NCBI RefSeq assembly: GCF_001305675.1
Contig: NZ_CP011853.1
Coordinates: 1,860,001-1,924,000, forward strand
Direction of reading: 5' to 3'
Origin: Gordonia phthalatica
GTDB taxonomy: Bacteria > Actinomycetota > Actinomycetes > Mycobacteriales > Mycobacteriaceae
Length of the DNA: 64,000 nt
The notes under the pieces were generated by a model, which worked only from the letters and a program-made list of their open reading frames with translations, searched no databases and had not been told where the DNA came from. Position 1 is the stretch's first letter. The number at the start of each line of letters is the position of its first letter. This document shows, piece after piece, positions 15,828 through 24,023 of the stretch. Made by a program: the position numbers and the translations under genes.

Positions 15828-17358
15828 TCGGCGGGCCCCACGTCACCGCGTCGCGGACTCGGCCCTTGACGATCTTGCCGCCCGGATTACGGGGGAGTGG
15901 CTCGTCGATCACGGCGACGTACTGCGGCACCTTGAAATCGGCGATCTGCTCGGCGACCGCCGCGATCATCCCGGTGACGTCGATCGGTTCGCCGCCGCCG
16001 TAGACCACCGCGCCGACCTTCTCGCCGAGGACGTCGTCGGGTACCGCGATCACCGCGGCCTCCAGGACACCCGGCACCGTCATCAGGGCGGCCTCCACCT
16101 CGATGCTGGAGACGTTCTCACCGCCGCGGTTGATGATGTCCTTGGTCCGGTCGACGATCCGGATGCGGCCCGCCGCGTCGACGCGCACCACATCGCCGGT
16201 GTGCAGCCACCCGTCGATGATCGTCGCGTCGGTCGCATCCGGACGCTGCCAGTACTCGGCCGTGATGTTGCCGCCGCGGACAACGAGTTCGCCGAAGGTC
16301 TCGTCGGCGTCGTCGAACGGGACCACACCGAGATCCACCGAGGCCACGGCGTAGCCGACCGAGTCCGCGTGATCGACGGCGTCCTCGTGCGGCAGGACGG
16401 TCATCAGCGACGCAGACTCCGTCATTCCGTATCCGTTCGCGACGCGCGCGGCGGGGAACGCCGCCTTCAGCGACTGGACGAGAGCGGGTGCGATGGGTGC
16501 ACCGCCGTACGCCACCCATCCGACCCCGGCCGTGTCGAGGGCCGCGAGTCCCGGGTGCCGCAGCATCAACGCGTAGATCGCAGGCACGGTGACCATGAAC
16601 GTGATGCGTTCCTCGGTGATCGCCGTGATCAACGCGTCCAGGTCGAGAGTCGGCATGATGACCGCGGTGCCACCGTAGAACGCGGCGACGAGCAGCTGGG
16701 AGTTGCAGCCGGTGACGTGGAAGAGCGGCACACAGATCAGTGTCCGCATCGCGGGGCCGATGTCGGCGGGGATGGCGAAGCAGCGGGCGACGTTCTCGGT
16801 GTTGGTCAGGAACGCCTCGTGCGTGGTCGGCACGCCCTTCGGGCGGCCGGTGGTGCCCGAGGTGTAGAACAGCGCGGCGACGTCCGACTGCGACGCCGAC
16901 TCGTCGACGTACGGGGCGCCGTCCGGGAGCGGGACGCCGGGCGCGAGGTCGACGGCGGCACCGGAGTCGTCGAGGACGTACTGCACCTCGGGTTCGGTGG
17001 ACCTGGTGTTCACCGCGACGACGATGCCGCCCGCGAACAGGATTCCCCAGAACGCGATCGTCCAGTCGACGCCCGCCGCGTACCGGAGCGCGACCCGGTG
17101 TCCGCGCTCCAGACCGCCCGCACGGAGACCGCCGGCGACCCGCGCCGCGCGATCCCACAGCTGACGGTAGGTCAGACGCGCACCGCCCAGTTCGACGACG
17201 GCCTCGGCATCCGGGGTGGTCTGCACGTGCCGGGCGAGCATGGCGATCAGCGACGCGGGCAGGTCGACGAAGTGCGGGACTCCCGCGTCGTCCACCGTGA
17301 CTCCGTCCCGAGCGAACGGATTCGCCGACCGTCCGATCGGCACCACCGTATTCATCAC
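15820..17358 (-). CDS. Acyl-CoA synthetase (AMP-binding, class I adenylate-forming)
   Basis: 512 aa with all ANL motifs: P-loop LFYTSGTTGRPKG, GYGMTES, TGD plus DRTKDIINRGGENVSS, and the C-terminal PRNPGGKIVKGRVRD carrying the catalytic Lys. It activates a carboxylic acid to its CoA ester via an acyl-adenylate. Chain or ring specificity cannot be read from sequence. GTG 17358 overlaps the stop of the phosphotriesterase-like gene (GTGATGA), with ATG 17355 as the alternative start. The coupling suggests that the acid it activates is the product of that hydrolase. Confidence 0.9.
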   Translation of the reverse strand: MMNTVVPIGRSANPFARDGVTVDDAGVPHFVDLPASLIAMLARHVQTTPDAEAVVELGGARLTYRQLWDRAARVAGGLRAGGLERGHRVALRYAAGVDWTIAFWGILFAGGIVVAVNTRSTEPEVQYVLDDSGAAVDLAPGVPLPDGAPYVDESASQSDVAALFYTSGTTGRPKGVPTTHEAFLTNTENVARCFAIPADIGPAMRTLICVPLFHVTGCNSQLLVAAFYGGTAVIMPTLDLDALITAITEERITFMVTVPAIYALMLRHPGLAALDTAGVGWVAYGGAPIAPALVQSLKAAFPAARVANGYGMTESASLMTVLPHEDAVDHADSVGYAVASVDLGVVPFDDADETFGELVVRGGNITAEYWQRPDATDATIIDGWLHTGDVVRVDAAGRIRIVDRTKDIINRGGENVSSIEVEAALMTVPGVLEAAVIAVPDDVLGEKVGAVVYGGGEPIDVTGMIAAVAEQIADFKVPQYVAVIDEPLPRNPGGKIVKGRVRDAVTWGPPIR

Positions 17359-18335
17359 GAGGCCGGGGTGAAGTACGCGCGCGGGTTATCGACGAGCATC
17401 GTGGTGATCTGCTCGTCGGAGACGCCGCGTTCACGGAGTGCGGGCAGCACGTCGTCGTGGATGTGCGTGTAGTGCCAGTTCGGGAGGGCGGCCTGGCGGG
17501 CGGCCTCGGGAAAGAAGTCCGAGTAGCACGACGCGTCGTGCGAGAGCACCATCTGGGAGACGAAGCCCGCAGCGACCATTTCCGCGACCATCCGCACTCG
17601 TGCCTCGAACGGCGAGAACAGGTCGATGCCGAAGCGGTCCATGCCGAGGACGGCACCGGTGTCCGCGAGCTTCTTCAGATAGTCGAGGTCGGTGGAGTCG
17701 CCGCTGTGCCCGAGGACCACCTTGCTCATGTCGCAGCCCTCCTCGTCGAAGACGCGCGCGGCGATCAGACCACCCTCGTTGCCGACGTGGGTGTGAACGG
17801 TGATGGGCGTCCCGGTCTCCACGTGAGCCTGTGCGACGGCGCGCATCACCCGCTCCACGCCAGGGGTGAGACCGGCCTCGTCGATCGCGCATTTGAGCAA
17901 CCCGGCCTTCACTCCGGTGTCGGCGATACCGTCTCGGATGTCGCCGACGAACAGCGCGCTCATCGGATCCACGCCGAGGTCGACGGCCTTGCCCGGTCCG
18001 GTGAAGTGAAACTGCACCGGCTCGTCGTGATAGGTGTAGATGCCCGTCGCGACGATGATGTTGATGTCGGCCTGCGCGTTGATCCGTTGAATCCGCGGGA
18101 TGTAGCGGCCGAGCCCGATGACGGTCGGATCGACGATGGTCCGGACGCCCCGCGAGGACACCTCGTTGAGCTTGGTGACCGCGTCGGCGACCCGCTCGTC
18201 CTCGTCCCACGGATCCGGGTAGTTCGGATAGTTCTCGCGGATCTCGGTTCCGATGGTGAACACGTGCTCGTGCATGAGGACTTGGCCCAGGTCGTCGACG
18301 TCGACCTGACCCTTGACGGTTTCTACGACGGTCAT
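17355..18335 (-). CDS. Phosphotriesterase-family hydrolase (lactonase-like)
   Basis: 326-aa amidohydrolase-superfamily TIM barrel. The binuclear metal site is intact: H22-x-H24 (MHEHVF), K148 in LLKCA as carbamylated bridging lysine, H181/H183 (VHTHVG), H210 (GHSGD) and D257 (SHDAS). The PTE family includes lactonases (PLLs) and Php-like enzymes of unknown substrate. Upstream of, and coupled to, an acyl-CoA synthetase, so lactone or ester opening followed by CoA activation is a reasonable inference. Start ATG 18335 has a purine-rich AAGGAG leader on the minus strand. Confidence 0.88.
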   Translation of the reverse strand: MTVVETVKGQVDVDDLGQVLMHEHVFTIGTEIRENYPNYPDPWDEDERVADAVTKLNEVSSRGVRTIVDPTVIGLGRYIPRIQRINAQADINIIVATGIYTYHDEPVQFHFTGPGKAVDLGVDPMSALFVGDIRDGIADTGVKAGLLKCAIDEAGLTPGVERVMRAVAQAHVETGTPITVHTHVGNEGGLIAARVFDEEGCDMSKVVLGHSGDSTDLDYLKKLADTGAVLGMDRFGIDLFSPFEARVRMVAEMVAAGFVSQMVLSHDASCYSDFFPEAARQAALPNWHYTHIHDDVLPALRERGVSDEQITTMLVDNPRAYFTPAS

Positions 18336-18464
18336 GCTGCTCCTTCATCGCGGGGTCCTCCGATCATGCGCGACCGCTGCCGACCGACGGTTCGGATTCG
18401 CGGAAGGTGTCGCACGGTGGGACGACGGCGAGTACGGTTCCGCCCGCGTGGCACCATGGTTCGC

Positions 18465-19442
18465 ATGGCAACACTCTGGGCGATCAGCGATCTGCACGTC
18501 TCGCACCGCGGCAACGAGCCGATCCTCGACCAGATCAAGGCGACCTCGCACGACGACTGGTTGATCGTCGCGGGCGATGTCGCCGAACGCACCGACGACA
18601 TCATCGACACCCTCCGGCGACTGAAGAACCGCTTCCACACGGTGATCTGGGTTCCGGGCAATCACGAGCTCTACACGACGGCGAAGGACCCGCTGCAGAT
18701 CTTCGGCGTCGCGCGCTACGACTACCTGGTGCAGGCCTGCCGCGACATCGGCGTCATCACGCCCGAGGATCAGTACCCGCTGTTCGATCCGGGCGACGGC
18801 ACGCCGCCGGTCCGGGTGGTCCCGATGTTCCTGCTGTACGACTACACCTTCCGGCCCGAGGGCACCGCCACCGCACTGCAGGCGCTGGCCGTCGCTCGGG
18901 AGGCGAACGTCGTCGCGACCGACGAGTTCCTGCTCTCGCCCGAGCCGTACGGCACCCGTGACGCCTGGGGGCGCGCCCGGATCGAGGCGACCCGCAAACG
19001 CCTCGAAGCGATCGACCCCGCGGAGAAGACGATCCTCATCAACCATTGGCCGCTGCGTCGCGAGCCGACCGACGCGCTGTTCTATCCGGAGTTCGCACTC
19101 TGGTGCGGGTCGGAGCTGACGGACGACTGGCACACCCGTTTCAACGCGCTGTGCTGCGTCTACGGTCACCTCCACATCCCGCGCACCACCTGGTACGACG
19201 ACATCCGGTTCGAGGAGGTCTCCGTCGGCTATCCGCGCGAGTGGAGCCGTCGCGGTCTGCCCAAGCCGCTGCTGCGGAAGATCGCCCCCGACGACGGCCT
19301 GCGACCAGAAGACCTGCACGAGTTCGGCGCCCGCTTCGACATCCCGGAGGACTACGAGGAGCGCGCCGCGGAGTTCCGCGCGCGTGTGGAGCGGACCCGG
19401 GCGCGGCGTGCCGAACGGAACCGGAAGGACCCGATCCAGTGA
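18465..19442 (+). CDS. pptH: Metallophosphoesterase, phosphopantetheinyl hydrolase type
   Basis: 325 aa calcineurin-like phosphoesterase with SDLHVSH (D9, H11), VAGDVAERTDD, VPGNHELY, INHWP and YGHLHIPRT, the full metal-ligand set. It matches M. tuberculosis Rv2795c (PptH) in length and position. PptH removes 4'-phosphopantetheine from carrier proteins, opposing PptT. The GTGA overlap with pptT means forward and reverse enzymes are made from one message. ATG 18465 is taken as start; ATG 18456 is three codons upstream. Confidence 0.9.
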   Translation: MATLWAISDLHVSHRGNEPILDQIKATSHDDWLIVAGDVAERTDDIIDTLRRLKNRFHTVIWVPGNHELYTTAKDPLQIFGVARYDYLVQACRDIGVITPEDQYPLFDPGDGTPPVRVVPMFLLYDYTFRPEGTATALQALAVAREANVVATDEFLLSPEPYGTRDAWGRARIEATRKRLEAIDPAEKTILINHWPLRREPTDALFYPEFALWCGSELTDDWHTRFNALCCVYGHLHIPRTTWYDDIRFEEVSVGYPREWSRRGLPKPLLRKIAPDDGLRPEDLHEFGARFDIPEDYEERAAEFRARVERTRARRAERNRKDPIQ

Positions 19443-20113
19443 TCGAAGACCTCATGCCCGCGGGTGTCGGCAGCGCGGAGGCGTTCGGCGATCCCGACGG
19501 CCTCACCGTGCTGCCCGCCGAGGAGTCGCTGATCGCAAAGGCCGTCGCCAAGCGTCGCCGCGAATTCACCACCGCCCGGCACTGTGCGCGGCAAGCGCTG
19601 GGTCAGATCGGCATCGAGCCGGTCCCCATTCTGCGGGGCGAGCGCGGCATGCCGCTGTGGCCGCGGCAGGTGGTCGGCTCCATGACCCACTGCGACGGCT
19701 ATCGCGCCGCCGTGACCGCGTACTCGATGCAGGTCCGCTCCCTCGGTATCGACGCCGAACCGCACGACGCGCTGCCGGAGGGCGTGCTCGATCACACCAG
19801 CATCGAGGCCGAACGCGAAGTCCTCGCCACCCGCGACGGCGACCTGCACTGGGACCGGCTGCTGTTCTGTGCCAAGGAGGCCACCTACAAGGCCTGGTTC
19901 CCGATCACCCAGCGCTGGCTGGGTTTCGAGGACGCGCATATCACCTTCCAGCGCGACGACTCGATCGGCACCGCCGGCGAGCCCTCCGGTACCTTCACTT
20001 CGACCATCCTGATCGACGGCGCGGTGATCGACGGCGGCACCCCGCTGTTGACGCTGCCCGGCCGCTGGCAGATCTCCCGCGGCCTGATCCTGACCACGAT
20101 TGCACTCACCTGA
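19439..20113 (+). CDS. pptT: 4'-Phosphopantetheinyl transferase, Sfp-like
   Basis: 224 aa, compared with 227 for M. tuberculosis PptT (Rv2794c). It has the Mg2+-binding IDAEPHD and the FCAKEATYKAWFP motif of Sfp-type transferases, plus VGSMTHCDGYRAAVTA and RGERGMPLWP. It activates acyl carrier domains of type I FAS, polyketide and nonribosomal peptide synthases by transferring phosphopantetheine from CoA. The GTG start overlaps the pptH stop; truB follows after 1 nt. Confidence 0.95.
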   Translation: MIEDLMPAGVGSAEAFGDPDGLTVLPAEESLIAKAVAKRRREFTTARHCARQALGQIGIEPVPILRGERGMPLWPRQVVGSMTHCDGYRAAVTAYSMQVRSLGIDAEPHDALPEGVLDHTSIEAEREVLATRDGDLHWDRLLFCAKEATYKAWFPITQRWLGFEDAHITFQRDDSIGTAGEPSGTFTSTILIDGAVIDGGTPLLTLPGRWQISRGLILTTIALT

Positions 20114-20114
20114 C

Positions 20115-21014
20115 ATGGCAGACGCCTCCATCGAGAACGCCGGACTCCTCGTCGTCGACAAGGTCGCCGGGGTCACCAGCCACGACGTCGTCTCGCAGTG
20201 CCGCAAGGCCTTCAACACCCGCCGCGTGGGTCACGCGGGCACGCTGGACCCGATGGCGACCGGTGTGCTCGTGATCGGCATCGAGCGCGCCACCAAGCTC
20301 CTCGGCCTGCTGTCGTTGACGACGAAGTCGTACGCCGCGACCATCCGCCTCGGGCAGTCGACCGACTCCGACGACGCCGACGGCGAGATCGTCACGACCG
20401 CCGACGCATCGGGCGTCTCCGACGAGGAGACCGCCGCCGTCATCGCGACCCTCACCGGCGACATCCAGCAGGTCCCGACCAAGGTCAGCGCCATCAAGGT
20501 CGACGGCCGCCGCGCCCACGCCCTGGTCCGGGCGGGGGAGGAGTTCGAGCTTCAGGCCCGACCCGTCACCGTGCATCGCTTCGAGGTCCTCGAGACCCGA
20601 CGCGACGGCGGTTTCGTCGACGTCGACGTCGAGGTCGACTGCTCGTCCGGCACCTACATCCGCTCCCTGGCCCGCGACCTCGGCGCGACTCTCGGCGTCG
20701 GCGGACATCTCACCGCCCTGCGCCGCACCGCGGTCGGACCGTTCACGCTGGAGCATTCGCGGACCATGGAGGAGGTCGCGTCGACGCCCGGTCTGAGCCT
20801 CGGGATCGACGACGCCGCCAAGCTCTGTTTCCCGCACCGCGACATCTCCGACGCCGACGCCGAATCCATCAGCCAGGGGCGCTGGTTGGAGCCGATCGGC
20901 ATGAAGGGCATCTACACCGTCGTCGATCCGTCCGGCCAGGCCATCGCCCTGATCCAGGAGAAGGGCCGGCGTGCCAGCTCGGTGATGGTCGTGCGGCCGG
21001 CGACCCTGCGCTGA
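20115..21014 (+). CDS. truB: tRNA pseudouridine(55) synthase
   Basis: 299 aa TruB. The N-terminal LLVVDKVAGVTSHDVV and the catalytic GHAGTLDPMATGVL (Asp nucleophile in the LDP motif) are clear, followed by YAATIRLGQSTDSDDADGE and the GTYIRSLARDLG motif. It isomerises U55 in the T-loop of tRNAs. Start ATG 20115, 1 nt after the pptT stop. Third gene of the conserved pptH-pptT-truB operon. Confidence 0.95.
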   Translation: MADASIENAGLLVVDKVAGVTSHDVVSQCRKAFNTRRVGHAGTLDPMATGVLVIGIERATKLLGLLSLTTKSYAATIRLGQSTDSDDADGEIVTTADASGVSDEETAAVIATLTGDIQQVPTKVSAIKVDGRRAHALVRAGEEFELQARPVTVHRFEVLETRRDGGFVDVDVEVDCSSGTYIRSLARDLGATLGVGGHLTALRRTAVGPFTLEHSRTMEEVASTPGLSLGIDDAAKLCFPHRDISDADAESISQGRWLEPIGMKGIYTVVDPSGQAIALIQEKGRRASSVMVVRPATLR

Positions 21015-21015
21015 G

Positions 21016-21696
21016 TTACTGATCCAGGAAGATCGCGCGCGCTGCGATGTCGCCGAGGTGGATCGGCTCTGAATCGTCCACGCACACCGTGATAGTGCCG
21101 GCGAAGGGACGCTTCTCGGTGACGCGGATGCGGCAGTCGAGGTTGATGCCGATCTCCTCGAAGTAGCGGAGGATCTCGGGGTCGGCGTCGGAGATGCGGG
21201 TGATGACACCCGACTGGTCCACCTCCAGGTCGGCCAATTGCAAGGATCCTGCTTCCGGGACGATGCCGTCGGGGCCGGGGATCGGATCGCCGTGGGGGTC
21301 GCGCTTGGGGTGGCCGAGCTTCGCGTCGATGTGGCGCAGCAACTGCTCGGACACCGCGTGCTCCAGGATCTCCGCTTCGGCGTGCACTTCGTCCCACCGG
21401 TAGCCCAACTCGCGGACCAGGAAGGTCTCGAGCAGGCGGTGACGGCGGACCATGTCGACCGCTGCGACACGCCCGGGCTCGGTCAGCGTCACGGCGCCGT
21501 ACGGCGCGTGGTCCACGAGTCCCTGATCGACGAGCTTGCGGATGCCCTCCGACGCGGTCGACGGCGACACACCGAGCTTCTCCGCGAGCAGCTTCGTCGT
21601 GACCTTGGTGTCCGACCACTCCTGCGAGATCCAAATGACCTTCAGATAGTCCTGGGTTACAGCGGTGAGTTCGCTCACCGGACGGGTGTCGGGCAT
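21016..21696 (-). CDS. sirR: DtxR/MntR-family metal-dependent repressor
   Basis: 226 aa. The N-terminal winged helix reads TAVTQDYLKVIWISQEWSDTKVTTKLLAEKLGVSPSTASEGIRKLVDQGLV. The dimerisation/metal domain contains RRHRLLETFLVRELGYRWDEVHAEAEILEH, with the E-x-x-x-x-H ligands typical of MntR/IdeR relatives, and an SH3-like C-terminal domain follows. It matches SirR (Rv2788) in position next to ribF. Metal (Mn or Fe) is not determinable here. ATG 21696 is preferred over ATG 21714 by family N-terminus. Confidence 0.88.
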   Translation of the reverse strand: MPDTRPVSELTAVTQDYLKVIWISQEWSDTKVTTKLLAEKLGVSPSTASEGIRKLVDQGLVDHAPYGAVTLTEPGRVAAVDMVRRHRLLETFLVRELGYRWDEVHAEAEILEHAVSEQLLRHIDAKLGHPKRDPHGDPIPGPDGIVPEAGSLQLADLEVDQSGVITRISDADPEILRYFEEIGINLDCRIRVTEKRPFAGTITVCVDDSEPIHLGDIAARAIFLDQ

Positions 21697-21775
21697 GAGT
21701 ACGACCTTACCCATTGGACTGAGGTTCGCTGAACGCTGCGCTGACCGTCGGAGCGTCAGGCCGTACTCTTGTCAT

Positions 21776-22741
21776 GTGTTGCGTTGGCGAGGTTTGGACG
21801 AGGTCCCTGCTGGCTGGGGTCGATGCGTGGTCACCATCGGCGTCTTCGACGGAGTGCATCGAGGACATGCGCAGTTGATCGCGGCGGCAACGAAGGCCGC
21901 CGCCGAGCGCGGTGTGCCGGCAGTGCTCATGACCTTCGATCCGCACCCCTCCGAGGTGGTGCGCCCCGGCACCCATCCGCCGCAGCTGTCGTCGCTGCGC
22001 CGTCGCGCCGAACTGGCGGAGGAACTCGGGATCGACGTCTTCTGCGTGATCCCGTTCAACCTGACGCTGTCCGCGCAGTCGCCCGAGGACTTCGTGCACT
22101 CGGTCCTGGTCGAGGAACTGCACACCGCCGAAGTGGTGGTCGGCGACAACTTCACGTTCGGCCACAAGGCGGCGGGCGACGTTCCGAAGCTCCGCGAGCT
22201 GGGGGAGCGGTTCGGCTTCGAGGTCACCGGGATCTCCCTGTTCGGCGAACACGCCGTCACCTATTCCTCCACCTACATCCGCTCCTGCATCGCCGCCGGC
22301 GACGTGGAGCTCGCCGCCGAGGCGCTCGGCCGTCCGCATCGCGTGGAAGGCGTTGTGGTGCACGGGGAACGACGCGGCCGCGACCTCGGCTATCCGACGG
22401 CCAACGTGGCGCCACCGCCGCACGCGGCGATCCCCGGCGACGGCGTGTACGCCGCCTGGTTCTCGGTGCTCGACAGTGCGACCGAACCCGACGGCATCGT
22501 CCTGGGGCAGCGGTACCCGGCCGCCGTGTCAGTCGGCACCAACCCCACCTTCTCGGGGCGGAACCGGACCGTCGAGGCCTATGTGATCGACGTGAACGCC
22601 GACTTCTACGGCCAGCACGTGGCCGTCGACTTCGTCGCCCGCCTGCGCGGCATGGAGCCCTTCGACAGCGTCGACGCCCTCATCGCCGAGATGGGCAACG
22701 ACGTGGAGCGGACCCGGACGATCCTCGACTCGGACGGCTGA
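21776..22741 (+). CDS. ribF: Bifunctional riboflavin kinase / FAD synthetase
   Basis: 321 aa. N-terminal nucleotidyltransferase domain with IGVFDGVHRGH and YSSTYIRSCIAAGDVELA; C-terminal flavokinase domain with GRDLGYPTANV and AAVSVGTNPTF. It converts riboflavin to FMN and FAD. Start GTG 21776 is preceded by CTGACC (21741-21746), 17 nt and TACTCT (21764-21769), leaving 6 nt to the start codon, so it is probably leaderless. Confidence 0.95.
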   Translation: MLRWRGLDEVPAGWGRCVVTIGVFDGVHRGHAQLIAAATKAAAERGVPAVLMTFDPHPSEVVRPGTHPPQLSSLRRRAELAEELGIDVFCVIPFNLTLSAQSPEDFVHSVLVEELHTAEVVVGDNFTFGHKAAGDVPKLRELGERFGFEVTGISLFGEHAVTYSSTYIRSCIAAGDVELAAEALGRPHRVEGVVVHGERRGRDLGYPTANVAPPPHAAIPGDGVYAAWFSVLDSATEPDGIVLGQRYPAAVSVGTNPTFSGRNRTVEAYVIDVNADFYGQHVAVDFVARLRGMEPFDSVDALIAEMGNDVERTRTILDSDG

Positions 22742-22873
22742 CCCGGCTCGCTGGATTTCGTTCCGGTTGTTCGCGCTGGTAACCTCGTCTGCTGGTGTCA
22801 GCTGCGGTCCGTGGTGGCGCACCCCCTGCTGGTGCAGGGTCTGGAGCACGGAACTGAAACAAGGAGATCTCTC

Positions 22874-23143
22874 ATGGCTCTTACCGCCGAAGAGAAGAAG
22901 GCCGTCCTGTCCGAGTACGGACTGCACGAGACCGACACCGGTTCGCCCGAGGCGCAGATCGCTCTGCTGACCAAGCGCATCACCGACCTGACCGAGCACC
23001 TCAAGTTCCACAAGCACGACCACCACAGCCGTCGTGGTCTGCTGCTGCTCGTCGGCCGTCGTCGTCGCCTGCTCAAGTACATCGCGGCTACCGACATCAA
23101 CCGCTACCGGTCGCTGATCGAGCGCCTGGGTCTGCGTCGCTAG
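22874..23143 (+). CDS. rpsO: 30S ribosomal protein S15
   Basis: 89 aa, exactly the usual S15 length. Conserved stretches include MALTAEEKKAVLSEYGLHETDTGSPEAQIALLT and HKHDHHSRRGLLLLVGRRRRLL. It binds 16S rRNA early in 30S assembly. AAGGAG precedes ATG 22874. The 132-nt leader after ribF may carry its own promoter (TAACCT at 22780-22785 is a weak -10 candidate). A strong terminator follows. Confidence 0.97.
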   Translation: MALTAEEKKAVLSEYGLHETDTGSPEAQIALLTKRITDLTEHLKFHKHDHHSRRGLLLLVGRRRRLLKYIAATDINRYRSLIERLGLRR

Positions 23144-23166
23144 GACGTACCACGTCTTCTTGAGAG

Positions 23167-23211
23167 CCGGCCGTGTCACCGCGAGGTGACGCGGCCGGTT
23201 TCTGTTTCTCC
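23167..23211 (+). terminator. Rho-independent terminator of rpsO
   Basis: A 14-bp stem (23167-23180 with 23185-23198, one G-U pair) closed by a GCGA tetraloop, followed by TTTCTGTTTCT. Lies 23 nt after the rpsO stop. Confidence 0.85.
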
Positions 23212-23245
23212 TGCGCGGCGTCGCGCGCATCGGGAGGATGGGGGC

Positions 23246-23710
23246 ATGACCGAGCAGCTCGTGACCCCGGCCGTGACCTACCGCGACCCGAAGACGGCGA
23301 CCGCGTGGCTCGCCGAAGCCTTCGGATTCACCGTCACGATGGCGATCGAAGGTCCGCCGGACCAGCCGGCGGCGTCGCACTACGAGATGGATGCGCCCGG
23401 CGGGGGTCGCATCATGATCGGCGGCACGTGGTCCGAGTGGACGCGCAGTCCCGCGGATGTGGACGGCGCCAACACCCAGGCCGTCCACGTCCGGCTCGCC
23501 GCGAACCTCGACGAGCACTGCGCGACGGCGCGAGCGGCGGGTGCGCAGATAGAGGCGGAACCCGCTGACCAGTTCTTCGGCGACCGCACCTACCGTGCCG
23601 CCGATCTGGAAGGGCACGTGTGGACGTTCGCGGTTCACGTCCGGGACGTGAGCCGCGCCGAGGCGGAGGAGATCATCGGGATCCGGATCGACTCTCCGGA
23701 GTGGGAGTGA
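23246..23710 (+). CDS. VOC-family (glyoxalase/bleomycin-resistance-like) protein
   Basis: 154 aa with one vicinal-oxygen-chelate module pair: YRDPKTATAWLAEAFGFTVTMAIE at the start and a C-terminal FFGDRTYRAADLEGHVWTFAVH that matches the PhnB/YdfO-like glyoxalase pattern (YG.R.Y...DPEGH.W.F). Possible metal ligands are H376-type residues only by analogy; substrate unknown. GGGAGGATGGGGGC precedes the ATG. It stands alone between the rpsO terminator and the pnp leader. Confidence 0.8.
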   Translation: MTEQLVTPAVTYRDPKTATAWLAEAFGFTVTMAIEGPPDQPAASHYEMDAPGGGRIMIGGTWSEWTRSPADVDGANTQAVHVRLAANLDEHCATARAAGAQIEAEPADQFFGDRTYRAADLEGHVWTFAVHVRDVSRAEAEEIIGIRIDSPEWE

Positions 23711-24023
23711 GTACCCGGCGCTCAACTGGGAAAATGTTAGACTCGTCTACGGACGATCGCTGTCAGGCAGCGGATCGGGTGTGATTGTCGGATCGGTCCT
23801 CGGTAGTGGCCGCCGGAGTGTCGGTGAAACAGAGTTCATCGCGACGTTCCGGCCGCTTCGATCGAAGGCCGTCTGCTCACAGCGCAGGTGCGCTGTTCAT
23901 GTCCGGCGCGAGTCTCGCGCCGATCGCCCGCCGGTTCTGCGCGTCTTGCGCGAGCCGGCTGCTGCATAAGGTCGCGGCCCCCGGACCGGGAGATGCTGCG
24001 ACCGCAACGAAAGGGAATACCTC
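23711..24023 (+). promoter_or_regulatory. Structured leader of pnp (313 nt without a gene)
   Basis: No convincing coding sequence. A TAGACT hexamer at 23738-23743 may be a -10. Three hairpins can be drawn: CAGCGC/GCGCTG (23880-23895), CGGCGCGA/TCGCGCCG (23904-23922, 8-bp stem, GTC loop) and GGTCGC/GCGACC (23970-24003). In E. coli a leader hairpin of pnp mediates RNase III-dependent autocontrol; similarity of mechanism here is only a guess. Confidence 0.5.

Noticed and set aside
23781..23969. 62-codon frame in the pnp leader
   Set aside because: No ribosome site, overlaps strong hairpins, no family resemblance.
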